From positions 1-64,000 of the forward strand of contig NZ_WEGJ01000006.1 of the NCBI RefSeq assembly GCF_009604385.1: DNA of 64,000 bases, in the 5' to 3' direction. Shown here one piece after another: positions 17,657-25,952 of the stretch. This stretch comes from Streptomyces smaragdinus (GTDB lineage Bacteria > Actinomycetota > Actinomycetes > Streptomycetales > Streptomycetaceae). Under the pieces are notes generated by a model. It worked only from the letters and a program-made list of their open reading frames with translations. It was not told where the DNA came from and did no database searches. How positions within the stretch are numbered: the stretch's first letter is position 1; the number at the start of each line of letters is the position of its first letter. The position numbers and the translations under genes are program-made.

Positions 17657-18799
17657 ATGGCACGTATGGGGGAGTCGACGGTGGTGCGGCTGCGGCACGA
17701 GTTCGCGCTCGCCGCCGGGGTGTTCGCGGTGTCGCTGGGCAGCATGGCGATCGCCCCGGACAACCGGACGCCCGCCGACGCCGGTGCGTACGCGCTCGCC
17801 GCCCTCGCCTCCGCCGCGCTGCCGGCCCGCCGCCGCTTCCCGGTGGCGATGCTCGCCGTCGCCGTCGGCTGCGTCTTCGCGTACCACCTGCGCGGCTACC
17901 CGGACGGCGCGCCCGTGCTGCCCGTCCTCGTCTGCGTCTACACCGCCGTCCGCCTGGGCCACCGGGCGGCCACCGCCGTCGTCGTGGGTACGGGCGTGGT
18001 GGCCGGCGCCGTGGCGCTGCCCCTCCTGCTCGGGCCGGACGACGAGTTGTCGGCCGCCCTCGAGCGGCGGCTGCTGCTCGTCGGCTGGCTGGTGGCGGGC
18101 GCCGTCACCGCCGAGATGCGGCGCACGTATCTCGCGTACCTCGAACAGGCCCGGCGGCGGGTGGAGGAGGCGGAGCGGACCCGGGAGGAGACGGCGCTGC
18201 GGCGGGCCGGCGAGGAGCGGCTGCGGATCGCGCGCGAGCTGCACGACTCCCTCACCCACAGCATCTCCGTCATCAAGGTGCAGGCGGGCGTCGCCGTCCA
18301 TCTGGCCCGCAAGCGCGGCGAGGAGGTCCCGGCGGCCCTGGCGGCCGTCCAGGAGGCCGCCGCGGACGCCGCCCGCGAACTGCGCGCCACCCTGCACGTC
18401 CTGCGCGACGAACCGCCCAGCGGCCTGGCCCGGCTGCCCGCCCTCGTGGAACGGGCGCACGGCGCCGGCGTCCCGGCCGCCGTCACCGTCGACGGCGACC
18501 CCCGCCCGCTGCCCGAGGCCGTGGACCGCGCGGCGTACCGGATCGTGCAGGAGGCGCTGACGAACATCGCCCGCCACGCCGGCCCGGGCGCCGCCGCCGC
18601 GATCCGGATCGGCCACCGTCCGGACGCCCTGTGCGTCGAGGTCCGGGACGACGGCACGGCCACCGCCGAACCGGTGCCCGGCGTGGGCCTGACGGGCATG
18701 CGCGAACGCGTCACCGCCCTCGGCGGCGAACTGACCACCGGCCCGCGCCCCGAGGGGGGCTTCACGGTACGGGCCGTACTGCCGCTGGGGGACGCGTGA
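17657..18799 (+). CDS. NarL/DesK-type sensor histidine kinase
   Basis: 380-residue membrane sensor. Four to five hydrophobic segments fill residues 15-155, followed by a coiled linker (about 160-185). The dimerisation/phosphoacceptor domain has RELHDSLTHSISV with His196, the HisKA_3 pattern. The HATPase domain includes RIVQEALTNIARHAG and VGLTGMRERVTALGG. Little is exposed outside, so it may sense a membrane or intramembrane signal. It overlaps the response regulator gene by the GTGA arrangement. An alternative ATG at 17666 is possible. Confidence 0.87.
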   Translation: MARMGESTVVRLRHEFALAAGVFAVSLGSMAIAPDNRTPADAGAYALAALASAALPARRRFPVAMLAVAVGCVFAYHLRGYPDGAPVLPVLVCVYTAVRLGHRAATAVVVGTGVVAGAVALPLLLGPDDELSAALERRLLLVGWLVAGAVTAEMRRTYLAYLEQARRRVEEAERTREETALRRAGEERLRIARELHDSLTHSISVIKVQAGVAVHLARKRGEEVPAALAAVQEAAADAARELRATLHVLRDEPPSGLARLPALVERAHGAGVPAAVTVDGDPRPLPEAVDRAAYRIVQEALTNIARHAGPGAAAAIRIGHRPDALCVEVRDDGTATAEPVPGVGLTGMRERVTALGGELTTGPRPEGGFTVRAVLPLGDA

Positions 18800-19467
18800 T
18801 CCGGGTGCTGCTGGTCGACGACCAGCCCCTCATCCGGGCGGGCTTCCGCGCCCTGCTCGAGGCGGAGGACGACATCGAGGTCACCGGCGAGGCCGCCGAC
18901 GGCGCGGCGGGCGCCGAACTCGCCGCGCTGCACCGCCCGGACGTGGCGCTGGTCGACATCCAGATGCCGGGGACCGACGGCATCGAGGCGACGCGGCGGA
19001 TCTCCGGGGACCCGGCGCTGACCGGCACGCATGTGGTCATCCTCACCAACTACGGCCTCGACGAGTACGTGTTCGACGCGCTGCGGGCGGGGGCGGCGGG
19101 CTTTCTGCTGAAGGACATGGAGCCCGAGGACCTGCTGCACGGCGTACGGGTCGCCGCCCGCGGCGACGCGCTGCTGTCCCCCGAGGTGACCCGGCGGCTG
19201 ATCCTGGAGTACGTCTCCAAGCCCCGCGTCACCGTCCACGACGCCCGGCTCGACACCCTGACGCAGCGCGAACGCGAGGTCGTCGCCCTCGTCGGCCGCG
19301 GCCTGTCGAACCCCGAAATCGCCGCCCGGCTGCACATCAGCCCGGTCACCGCGAAGACCCACGCGGGCCGCGCGATGGCGAAACTCGGCGCGCGGGACCG
19401 GGCACAGCTCGTGGTGATCGCGTACGAATCGGGACTTGTCACCCCACGGGGGACGTCAACATCGTGA
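18796..19467 (+). CDS. NarL/FixJ-type response regulator
   Basis: 223-residue regulator with an N-terminal receiver domain (phosphoacceptor Asp54 in VALVDIQMPGTDG; acidic pair at 8-9; Lys in FLLKDMEPED) and a C-terminal LuxR helix-turn-helix (LTQREREVVALVGRGLSNPEIAARLHISPVTAKTHAGRAMAKLG). It is translationally coupled to the kinase gene. The target genes are not evident; the divergent methyltransferase is a neighbour but not a proven target. Confidence 0.9.
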   Translation: MIRVLLVDDQPLIRAGFRALLEAEDDIEVTGEAADGAAGAELAALHRPDVALVDIQMPGTDGIEATRRISGDPALTGTHVVILTNYGLDEYVFDALRAGAAGFLLKDMEPEDLLHGVRVAARGDALLSPEVTRRLILEYVSKPRVTVHDARLDTLTQREREVVALVGRGLSNPEIAARLHISPVTAKTHAGRAMAKLGARDRAQLVVIAYESGLVTPRGTSTS

Positions 19468-19513
19468 TCCCGCCGTACCGGTGTGTCAGTGCCGCCCCTT
19501 ATGCTCCTGGACC

Positions 19514-20479
19514 ATGCTCGAAGACCGCACGGCGCCATCGATCTGGCCCGACGAATACCCGGAGGGTTATGCCGTCGTCGACGTGGAGACCACCGGTCTG
19601 GCGAAGGACGACCGGATCATCTCCGCGGCGGTCTACCGGCTGGACGCCCGGGGCGAGGTCCAGGACCACTGGTACACGCTGGTCAACCCCGACCGCGGGC
19701 CCGGACCGGTGTGGATCCACGGCCTGACGGCCGAGATGCTCGCCGGCGCGCCCCGGTTCCCGGAGGTCGCCGAGGAGTTCGGGGAGCGGCTGAAGGGCCG
19801 GGTCCTCGTCGCGCACAACGCGAACTTCGACTGGGGGATGATCGCCCGGGAGTACGCGCGGGCGGGCGTCGAGCCGCCGGTGCGCCAGCGGTTGTGCACG
19901 ATCACGCTGGCCAAGACGCTGCAGCTGGAGCTGCCGAGCCTGCGGTTGCAGGCCCTCGCCGAACACTTCGGCGTCGTGCAGCAGCGGGCGCACCACGCGC
20001 TGGACGACGCCCGGGTGCTCACCGAGATCTTCCGCCCCAGCCTGCGCCGGGCGGCCACGGCCGGGCTGACGCTGCCGCTGCTGGCGTGCCAGCCGCTCAC
20101 CGAGTGGAGCGATCCCGTGGCGCCGGACGCCGGGGTGCCGGCGCAGCAGTCGCGGCGCGGGTGGCGGCCCTCGCGGCGGCTGGCGCCGTCGCCGTACCCC
20201 AATCCGGGCCGGTTCGAGCCGGGCGGGCGGCTGGTCCAGGGGATGCGGGTCGCCTTCTCGGGTGACACGTCGGTGGACCGCGAGCTGCTCGAGGACCGGG
20301 CGGTGGCGGCCGGCCTGCATGTCGCGGGCAGCGTGTCCCGGCTGACGAGCCTGCTCGTGACGAACGACCCGCAGGCACCCACGGGCAAGGTGTCCAACGC
20401 CGCCTCGTACGGCACGCCGGTCGTCGACGAGACGGTCTTCATACAGCTCCTCAAGCACGTGGCGCCCGCCCCCGGCTGA
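19514..20479 (+). CDS. DnaQ-type 3'-5' exonuclease with BRCT domain
   Basis: 321-residue protein. Residues about 19-180 form a DEDDh exonuclease: VVDVETTGL (Asp, Glu), LVAHNANFDWGM (Asp) and HHALDDARVL (His, Asp). Residues about 240-315 form a BRCT-like domain (GMRVAFSGDTSVDRELLEDRAVAAGLHVAGSVSRLTSLLVTND). The pairing suggests a repair or proofreading accessory nuclease recruited by BRCT contacts, as in other actinobacterial proteins of this layout. ATG at 19514 gives the typical start just before the exonuclease fold. Confidence 0.87.
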   Translation: MLEDRTAPSIWPDEYPEGYAVVDVETTGLAKDDRIISAAVYRLDARGEVQDHWYTLVNPDRGPGPVWIHGLTAEMLAGAPRFPEVAEEFGERLKGRVLVAHNANFDWGMIAREYARAGVEPPVRQRLCTITLAKTLQLELPSLRLQALAEHFGVVQQRAHHALDDARVLTEIFRPSLRRAATAGLTLPLLACQPLTEWSDPVAPDAGVPAQQSRRGWRPSRRLAPSPYPNPGRFEPGGRLVQGMRVAFSGDTSVDRELLEDRAVAAGLHVAGSVSRLTSLLVTNDPQAPTGKVSNAASYGTPVVDETVFIQLLKHVAPAPG

Positions 20480-20556
20480 CGCCGATCAGGTGAACCCTCG
20501 CCGACGCGCGCGCCCGGGGCGCGGATCGGCGGGGGCCCGGGTCGCACGCTGTGCGT

Positions 20557-20790
20557 ATGGCTACGTGCGAGGTCTGCGGCAACGACTACGGGATGTCCTT
20601 CGAGGTGCACGCGCAGGGCGAGGTGCACGTCTTTGACTGCTTCGCGTGCGCGATCCACAAGATGGCGCCGATCTGCGAGCACTGCGACTGCCAGGTGATC
20701 GGGCAGGGCGTGGAGTCCGGGGGCCACTGGTACTGCGGCGCGCACTGCGCCCGGTCCGAGGGCGCCCGGGGCATCGTCAGCCACGTGTGA
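20557..20790 (+). CDS. Small LIM/metallothionein-like zinc protein
   Basis: 77-residue protein with four Cys/His pairs: CEVCG, CFACAIH, CEHCDC and WYCGAHC, spaced as in a double zinc ribbon. Similar streptomycete proteins match the prokaryotic metallothionein profile, though the layout is closer to a LIM-like ribbon. It may store metal or mediate a protein contact; no function is demonstrated for the type. It stands alone between the exonuclease and SURF1 genes. Confidence 0.72.
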   Translation: MATCEVCGNDYGMSFEVHAQGEVHVFDCFACAIHKMAPICEHCDCQVIGQGVESGGHWYCGAHCARSEGARGIVSHV

Positions 20791-20845
20791 CACGGCGGCC
20801 CGCCCCGGCGGCGGGCGGCGGCCGGGCGGGCTGTACCGTCGTGGT

Positions 20846-21652
20846 GTGTACCGCTTCCTCCTGACCCGGCAGTGGGTGATCCTCACCCTGATCGCCGTCC
20901 TCCTCATCCCGGTGATGATCAGGCTGGGGTTCTGGCAGTACCACCGGCACGAGGCCCGGGTCGCCCGCAACGACCTGGTCGCCCGCAATCTCGGCGCCGC
21001 CCCCGTCCCGGTCGGTGAGCTCTCCGCGCCCGGCCGTGACATCCCCACGCCGGACACCTGGCGCCGGGTCACGGCGACCGGCTCGTACGACTCGGGACAC
21101 GAGGTCGTCGTCCGCCAGCGCACCGACGCCGACGGACACCAGGGCTACTTCGTCCTCACCCCGCTGCGGCCGGCCGGCGGCGGCGCCACGGTGCTGGTGA
21201 ACCGCGGCTGGATCCCGGCGGGCGACGACATCACGGCGTTCCCCGACGTACCGAAGGCCCCCGCGGGCGAGGTCACCGTCACCGGCTATCTGCGCGCCGA
21301 CGAGACGACGTCCGCCAGCGGCATCGAGAACCGGCGCGGGCTGCCCGACCGCCAGGTCATGCTGATCAACAGCACCCAGAGCGCCGCCGACGGCGTCACC
21401 GGTCCCGTGCTGGGCGGCTACATCCAGCTCACCGGCACCTCCCCGAAGCCGTCGGGCGCGCAGCCCGAGCCGGTCGAGGAGCCGGACCACAGCAGCATCG
21501 GGGTGCACATCGCGTACGCGATCCAGTGGTGGATCTTCGCGGCGGCGGTGCCGTTCGGCTGGTGGGTGCTGGTCCGCCGGGAGCGGCGCGACCGGGCCGC
21601 TGCCGCCGCCGCGCCGGCCGAGCCCGCACAGACCGCGACGCCCGTCGCCTGA
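20846..21652 (+). CDS. SURF1-family cytochrome oxidase biogenesis protein
   Basis: 268-residue protein with a helix at each end (about residues 9-26 and 218-236) and an extracytoplasmic central domain, the SURF1 layout. Family landmarks include GFWQYHRHEAR, then TPDTWRRVTATGSYDSGHEVVVRQR, VLVNRGWIP and the C-terminal HIAYAIQWWIFA. SURF1 aids haem a insertion or assembly of aa3-type oxidase. The start is the GTG at 20846. Confidence 0.88.
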   Translation: MYRFLLTRQWVILTLIAVLLIPVMIRLGFWQYHRHEARVARNDLVARNLGAAPVPVGELSAPGRDIPTPDTWRRVTATGSYDSGHEVVVRQRTDADGHQGYFVLTPLRPAGGGATVLVNRGWIPAGDDITAFPDVPKAPAGEVTVTGYLRADETTSASGIENRRGLPDRQVMLINSTQSAADGVTGPVLGGYIQLTGTSPKPSGAQPEPVEEPDHSSIGVHIAYAIQWWIFAAAVPFGWWVLVRRERRDRAAAAAAPAEPAQTATPVA

Positions 21653-21682
21653 ACCCTCCCCACCTGATGAAAGACTGACCCC

Positions 21683-22438
21683 ATGGATCTTGAACTCGAA
21701 GGCCGCGTCTACATCGTCACCGGCGCCACCCGGGGCCTGGGCCGGGCCGCCGCGGAGCAGCTGGTCGCCGACGGCGCGAAGGTGGTCGTCACCGGACGCG
21801 ACGGCGACAAGGCGGCGGCCACCGCCAAGGAGCTGGGCGAGGGCGCCATCGGCGTCGGCGCGGACAACTCCGACCCGGCCACGCCCGGCCGGCTGCTGCA
21901 CACCGCCCGGGAGCACTTCGGCCGGGTGGACGGCGTGCTGATCAGCGTCGGCGGCCCGCCGGCCGGCCCCGCGGCGGACATGACGGACGAGCAGTGGGAG
22001 CAGGCCTTCTCCTCGGTCTTCCTCGGCGCGGTACGCCTCGCCCGGGCCGCCGCGGGCGAGCTCGGCGAGGGCGGCGTGATCGGCTTCGTGCTGTCGTCGT
22101 CGGTGTACGAGCCGGTGCCGGGCCTCACCATCTCCAACGGGCTGCGGCCGGGCCTGGCCGGGTTCGCCAAGTCGCTGGCGGACGAGCTCGGCCCGCAGGG
22201 CATCCGTGTCGTCGGCCTGCTGCCGGCGCGGATCGACACCGACCGGGTGCGGGAGCTCGACGCCCTCACCGGCGACGCCGGGGCGGCCCGCGCCAAGCTG
22301 TCGGCCGGGATCCCGCTGCGCCGCTACGGGCGGCCGGAGGAGTTCGGCAAGACGGCCGCCTTCCTGCTGTCGCCGGCCGCGTCGTATCTGACGGGCGTCC
22401 TGCTGCCGGTCGACGGCGGGGCACTGCGGGGCATCTGA
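21683..22438 (+). CDS. Atypical short-chain dehydrogenase/reductase
   Basis: 251-residue Rossmann protein. The nucleotide motif TGATRGLGRAAAE is normal and VSVGGPP stands for the usual NNAG. At the active site the Ser segment VLSSSVYEP is present, but the expected YxxxK is replaced by SNGLR, so both the catalytic Tyr and Lys appear lost. Relatives with this substitution exist in actinobacteria; activity is doubtful or uses another mechanism. It follows SURF1 by 30 bases on the same strand. Confidence 0.8.
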   Translation: MDLELEGRVYIVTGATRGLGRAAAEQLVADGAKVVVTGRDGDKAAATAKELGEGAIGVGADNSDPATPGRLLHTAREHFGRVDGVLISVGGPPAGPAADMTDEQWEQAFSSVFLGAVRLARAAAGELGEGGVIGFVLSSSVYEPVPGLTISNGLRPGLAGFAKSLADELGPQGIRVVGLLPARIDTDRVRELDALTGDAGAARAKLSAGIPLRRYGRPEEFGKTAAFLLSPAASYLTGVLLPVDGGALRGI

Positions 22439-22439
22439 G

Positions 22440-22883
22440 TCAGAGGTGCCTGACGCGGCCCGCCGCGCACCGCGCGCGGTGGGCCACCGTCATCTCCCGG
22501 GCGAGCGCGCCCAGCCCGAGGAACAGCCCCTCCCGCTCGCGCCCGGTCATCGCCGCCAGCATCTCCTCGTGCCGCTCGCGCCAGTGGCGCCGCAGCCGCA
22601 GCGCCTCCGCCCTGCCCGCCGCGGTGAGACGGAGGCTGAGGTTGCGCCGGTTGGACTCGTCGCGGACCCGCTCGAGCAGGTCCTTGCGCTCCAGTGAGGT
22701 GCACAGCCGGCTGATCCGGCTCTTGTCGAGGCCGAGGCGGTCGGCGATCTGCTGCTGGGTGACCTCGCCGGCGGTCAGCACCTCGACGAGGACGTGCTCC
22801 TCGCTGGAATCCGCGTGCCGCGCCATCATCGCCAGCAGTTCCGCCAGCAGCCCCTCGAGCCGCTGGGCCTCGGTATCCGGCAC
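22440..22883 (-). CDS. MarR-family transcriptional regulator
   Basis: 147-residue winged-helix regulator. The DNA-binding region runs from VEVLTAGEVTQQQIADRLGLDKSRISRLCTSLERKDLLERV, with the wing in DESNRRNLSLRLT. GTG at 22883 is preferred because GGGGAG lies 7-8 bases upstream; an ATG at 22907 has no ribosome site. It ends one base from the convergent SDR gene. Targets and ligand are unknown. Confidence 0.82.
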   Translation of the reverse strand: MPDTEAQRLEGLLAELLAMMARHADSSEEHVLVEVLTAGEVTQQQIADRLGLDKSRISRLCTSLERKDLLERVRDESNRRNLSLRLTAAGRAEALRLRRHWRERHEEMLAAMTGREREGLFLGLGALAREMTVAHRARCAAGRVRHL

Positions 22884-22983
22884 TCCGCACTCCCCTTCGC
22901 ACCCCATGGCCGCCGTCCGGTGACGAACGGTTGTCGGCGGCAACTATAGGAGGGGGCGGGCACACGTCACGAACCGGGAAGGT

Positions 22984-23562
22984 CTACGTCACGCGCTCCG
23001 GCCGGTGCTTGACGGCGCGCAGCCGGACCTCCGCGGGCAGGCTCACGAGCCCCGTCGACGTCCGGGCGGCCTTCAGCGCGCCGGAGCGCAGGGCGTCGAC
23101 GGCCGCCGCCGGCCGGGCCCGGGGACCGAGGACGAGCCCTATCCGGGCGCGCGGCGCGGTGCGCTTGCCGGAGAGGGACACATGGGCCCGTTCCACGCCG
23201 TCCAGGTCCGTGGCCTGCTCGGCGACGGCGTCCTCCAGCGCCCGGCCGCGCAGCAGGGCCAGCGGGGTGGAGCCGGACTCACCCTGGTCGATGAGCACCT
23301 CCGCCAGCCGCGGCCGCCGCAGCTGGGCAAACAGCCACCACAGCGCGAGGAGCAGCACGACCGCCAGCGTCCCGATGACCACCGGCCACCACCAGTCGCG
23401 CCCCTCGAAACGCCGCCGGTCCGCCGCGCTGAGCAGCACGTCCGACGAGCCCTCGTAGGGCGTCCAGTCCACTCCCGCGGCGGACACCAGCACCAGCGCC
23501 GCCCCGAGCACGAGCGCGGCGCCGATCAGTCCGAGCAGCGTCCGGTTGACGATCGCGAGCAT
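22984..23562 (-). CDS. AmaP-like membrane anchor protein
   Basis: 192-residue protein with two membrane helices (about residues 8-28 and 60-80) enclosing a short outer loop, then a soluble C-terminal domain (VLIDQGESGSTPLALLRGRALEDAVAEQATDLDGVERAHVSL). This matches the alkaline-shock anchor AmaP, which tethers Asp23 to the membrane in firmicutes. It is the last gene of a five-gene leftward operon with two Asp23 proteins, supporting that role. Confidence 0.75.
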   Translation of the reverse strand: MLAIVNRTLLGLIGAALVLGAALVLVSAAGVDWTPYEGSSDVLLSAADRRRFEGRDWWWPVVIGTLAVVLLLALWWLFAQLRRPRLAEVLIDQGESGSTPLALLRGRALEDAVAEQATDLDGVERAHVSLSGKRTAPRARIGLVLGPRARPAAAVDALRSGALKAARTSTGLVSLPAEVRLRAVKHRPERVT

Positions 23563-23566
23563 CCCC

Positions 23567-24187
23567 TCACCCCTTCGACGGCGGTCGCCGGACGGACACG
23601 CTGAGCGCCGGCCGCCGGGTCAGACCGAGCTCCCCGATGCCCACGCCGAGCACCGCCTCGAGGTCGGTCCGTACGTCGTCCAGCGCCCGGAAGTGGGCCT
23701 CCGCCCGCGCGGCCACCGACCTGCGGCCCACATCGACCCGTACCGACTGCACCCCGGAGATCTGCATCGCCCGGTCCCGCAGCACCACGGCCGCCGCGGA
23801 CCGCTCCAGCCCGGCGCGCAGCTCACCGGACGCGCCGCTCATCGGCAGCAGCGTACGCAGCCCCGGCGTCGCCGCGAGCACGATCAGCCCCACGCCCAGC
23901 AGCAGCACCAGGGACGCCGCCAGCAGCACCCACGGGTCGTCCGGCGGCCGGGCGGCCAGCTCCGCGGCGAGGCGCCGGCGCCAGGCCATCGCGGGGCGCT
24001 CGGCCCGTACGGAGACGATGTCGTACAGCAGCACCCCCGCGCCCAGCGCCACCGCGACCGCGGTGAGCGCGGCGGGGACGCGGCGCACGGACCAGAACCG
24101 CCAGTCGCCGCCCTCCCCCTCGCCCGGCGAGAAGCCGGAGGCGGCGGTGCGCTGCTCGCCCAGCAGCGTCCCGGTGTCGTCGCTCAT
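23567..24187 (-). CDS. DUF6286-type membrane protein of the Asp23 cluster
   Basis: 206-residue protein with helices near residues 38-58 and 88-110 and a soluble C-terminal domain (RAGLERSAAAVVLRDRAMQISGVQSVRVDVGRRSVAARAEAHF) of the kind found in Asp23-associated proteins. Function is unknown; by position it is likely a second membrane component of the Asp23 system. It starts with the ATGA overlap on the upstream Asp23 gene and lies 4 bases before the AmaP-like gene. Confidence 0.68.
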   Translation of the reverse strand: MSDDTGTLLGEQRTAASGFSPGEGEGGDWRFWSVRRVPAALTAVAVALGAGVLLYDIVSVRAERPAMAWRRRLAAELAARPPDDPWVLLAASLVLLLGVGLIVLAATPGLRTLLPMSGASGELRAGLERSAAAVVLRDRAMQISGVQSVRVDVGRRSVAARAEAHFRALDDVRTDLEAVLGVGIGELGLTRRPALSVSVRRPPSKG

Positions 24188-24531
24188 CGCACCCTCCCGT
24201 GCCTCGGCCGGCCGCCGCCCGCCGTGTGCAGCCGCTCCACCTCCACGGCCACCTCCGCCGTCGTCAGCCCGGCCAGCTCGATCACCCGCTCGGCGACCGC
24301 GCCGCGCACCAGCACGCACTGGGCGCGGATGTCGGACGGGAAGCCCAGCTCGACCCCTACCCGGATCCGGGCGCCGGATCCGCGACGTACGACGGCGGCA
24401 TGGCGGGAGTCGGTTCCCGGGGCGCCGCGCAGGGCCTCGCGGGCGGCCTGGGAGGCGATCTTGGCGATGACCCGGTCGGCGATCCGGGTGGAGCCCCGCT
24501 CGTGCGGCGGGACGGTCTCGGGGGACGTCAC
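24184..24531 (-). CDS. Asp23/Gls24-family protein, short copy
   Basis: 115-residue Asp23 domain with little else: GSTRIADRVIAKIASQAARE starts the fold and AERVIELAGLTTAEVAVEVERLH ends it. Asp23 proteins coat the membrane and affect envelope stress tolerance in other Gram-positive bacteria. It overlaps both neighbours by 4 bases, so it is translationally coupled. Confidence 0.82.
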   Translation of the reverse strand: MTSPETVPPHERGSTRIADRVIAKIASQAAREALRGAPGTDSRHAAVVRRGSGARIRVGVELGFPSDIRAQCVLVRGAVAERVIELAGLTTAEVAVEVERLHTAGGGRPRHGRVR

Positions 24532-24722
24532 CGGCGCCGGTCCTCCCGCTCGCCCGAACGGCGGAAGAAGTCGCCGGGCTCCATGTCGCCGTCCAGCACC
24601 CGGCCGACGACGAAGCCGATCGCGCCCAGCGCGGCCACCAGGAGGAACGCCCCGAAGCCGCCGAAGTACCCGGCGAACCCGAGCGCCATGCCGGCGATCA
24701 GACCGACGACTGCCATGCTCAT
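24528..24722 (-). CDS. Small two-helix membrane protein of the Asp23 cluster
   Basis: 64-residue protein, MSMAVVGLIAGMALGFAGY then FGAFLLVAALGAIGFVVGRVLDG, forming two glycine-rich membrane helices and a short charged tail (GDFFRRSGEREDRRR). It resembles the DUF2273-like small membrane proteins that sit next to Asp23 genes in other Gram-positives. It overlaps the downstream Asp23 gene by ATGA. Confidence 0.72.
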   Translation of the reverse strand: MSMAVVGLIAGMALGFAGYFGGFGAFLLVAALGAIGFVVGRVLDGDMEPGDFFRRSGEREDRRR

Positions 24723-24752
24723 CGTGCGCTCCCTCGTCCCGCCCGCCGGCCG

Positions 24753-25265
24753 CTACTGCAGCCGCAGCTGCTCCGCCGATTCGTCCTCGTCGTCGTCGGG
24801 CAGATTCACGTCGCTCACCGCGATGTTGACCTCGACGACCTCGAGGCCCGTCATCCGCTCCACGGCGGCGATCACGTTCTCCCGTACGGAGCGGGCGACA
24901 TCGGCGATCGCCACCCCGTAGTCGACGACGATCTCCAGGTCGAGCGCCGTCTGCAGCTCGCCGACCTCGGCCTTGACTCCGGCCAGGGTACGGCTGCCGC
25001 CCCCGCCGGGAACCCGTTCGCGCACCGCGCCGATCGTCCGGGAGAGGCCGCTGCCCAGCGCGTGCACGCCGACCACGTCACGGGCGGCGAGCCCGGCGAT
25101 CTTGGCGACGACGCCGTCGGCGATGGTGGTACGCCCGCGGGTCGCCGGATCACCGGTGCCGCGCCTGGTCGCCGACGGCCGCACCGCTCCCGGATCGGCC
25201 GCGGCTGCCCCCTGGATGGTCGTCTCGGTGTCCACCGTCCCAGCCCTTCCCGGTCGCGCCGTCAC
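24753..25265 (-). CDS. Asp23/Gls24-family envelope stress protein
   Basis: 170-residue protein with a disordered N-terminal 40 residues and an Asp23 domain from GRTTIADGVVAKIAGLAARDVVGVHAL to VERMTGLEVVEVNIAVSDVNLPDDDED. It is the first gene of the five-gene operon, divergent from a conserved hypothetical gene with only 88 bases between starts. The longer copy probably carries the main structural role. Confidence 0.85.
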   Translation of the reverse strand: MTARPGRAGTVDTETTIQGAAAADPGAVRPSATRRGTGDPATRGRTTIADGVVAKIAGLAARDVVGVHALGSGLSRTIGAVRERVPGGGGSRTLAGVKAEVGELQTALDLEIVVDYGVAIADVARSVRENVIAAVERMTGLEVVEVNIAVSDVNLPDDDEDESAEQLRLQ

Positions 25266-25353
25266 ATGGGGCCACCCTACTCATGATTGGCGCGCGGGGC
25301 CCGTGGCGATCAGCGGCGGATCCGGGGCCGGTCCGATGCGGCAGGATGGCGGT

Positions 25354-25941
25354 ATGGCAGGGGAGCGTTGGGCCGAGGCGGTACGGGCACAGCTGGCGCT
25401 CGGGCGGCTGCTGCCGCTCGGGGAGGCGGCCGAGGGCGCGTGGATCGCGGAGGCCGCGGCGGCGTCGGTGCTGCGGCGGTGCACGGCTCCGGGGACGCGG
25501 GTGGCGTCCCTGCGGCTGGAGCTCGCCGATCCGGCGGGGGCCGGGGAGCCGGCGGTGCCGCCGCCGGGCGGGGCGCTGGCGCCGGGGGCGCTGCTGGTGA
25601 CGGCGCGGTGCGAGGCGGCGGCGGGCGAACCGCTGCCGGTCGTGGCGGGGGCGCTGCGGGCGGAGCTGTGGCGGGCGGCGGCGGAACTGGGGCTGGTCGT
25701 CGAGGCGGTGGACGTGCATGTCGCCGCGCTGCTGGACGAGGTGCCGGAGGCGGCGCCTGTCGTACGGCCGGAGGTGTCCGGGACCGCGCTGGCGGGGCTG
25801 CGGGTGGTCCGCGAGAGCCCGGGGCACGCGGAGGCGCACATCGAGGTGCGGTCGGGCCGCCTCCCGCTGGAGGCGGCCCGTGAGGCCCGCGCGTCGGTCC
25901 CGGCACCGGTGGTGACGGTGCTGGTCACGGCGTTCCGATAG
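25354..25941 (+). CDS. Conserved hypothetical protein divergent to the Asp23 operon
   Basis: 195-residue Ala-rich protein with no membrane segment. Near residues 120-145 VVEAVDVHVAALLDE precedes an Asp23-like run, and residues 155-195 (VSGTALAGLRVVRESPGHAEAHIEVRSGRLPLEAAREARASV...VTVLVT) resemble a DUF of actinobacterial Asp23 loci. It is usually found with Asp23 genes in streptomycetes, so a regulatory or structural link is likely but unproven. The coding strand is extremely GC-rich. Confidence 0.6.
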   Translation: MAGERWAEAVRAQLALGRLLPLGEAAEGAWIAEAAAASVLRRCTAPGTRVASLRLELADPAGAGEPAVPPPGGALAPGALLVTARCEAAAGEPLPVVAGALRAELWRAAAELGLVVEAVDVHVAALLDEVPEAAPVVRPEVSGTALAGLRVVRESPGHAEAHIEVRSGRLPLEAAREARASVPAPVVTVLVTAFR

Positions 25942-25952
25942 GACTCCCCGGG

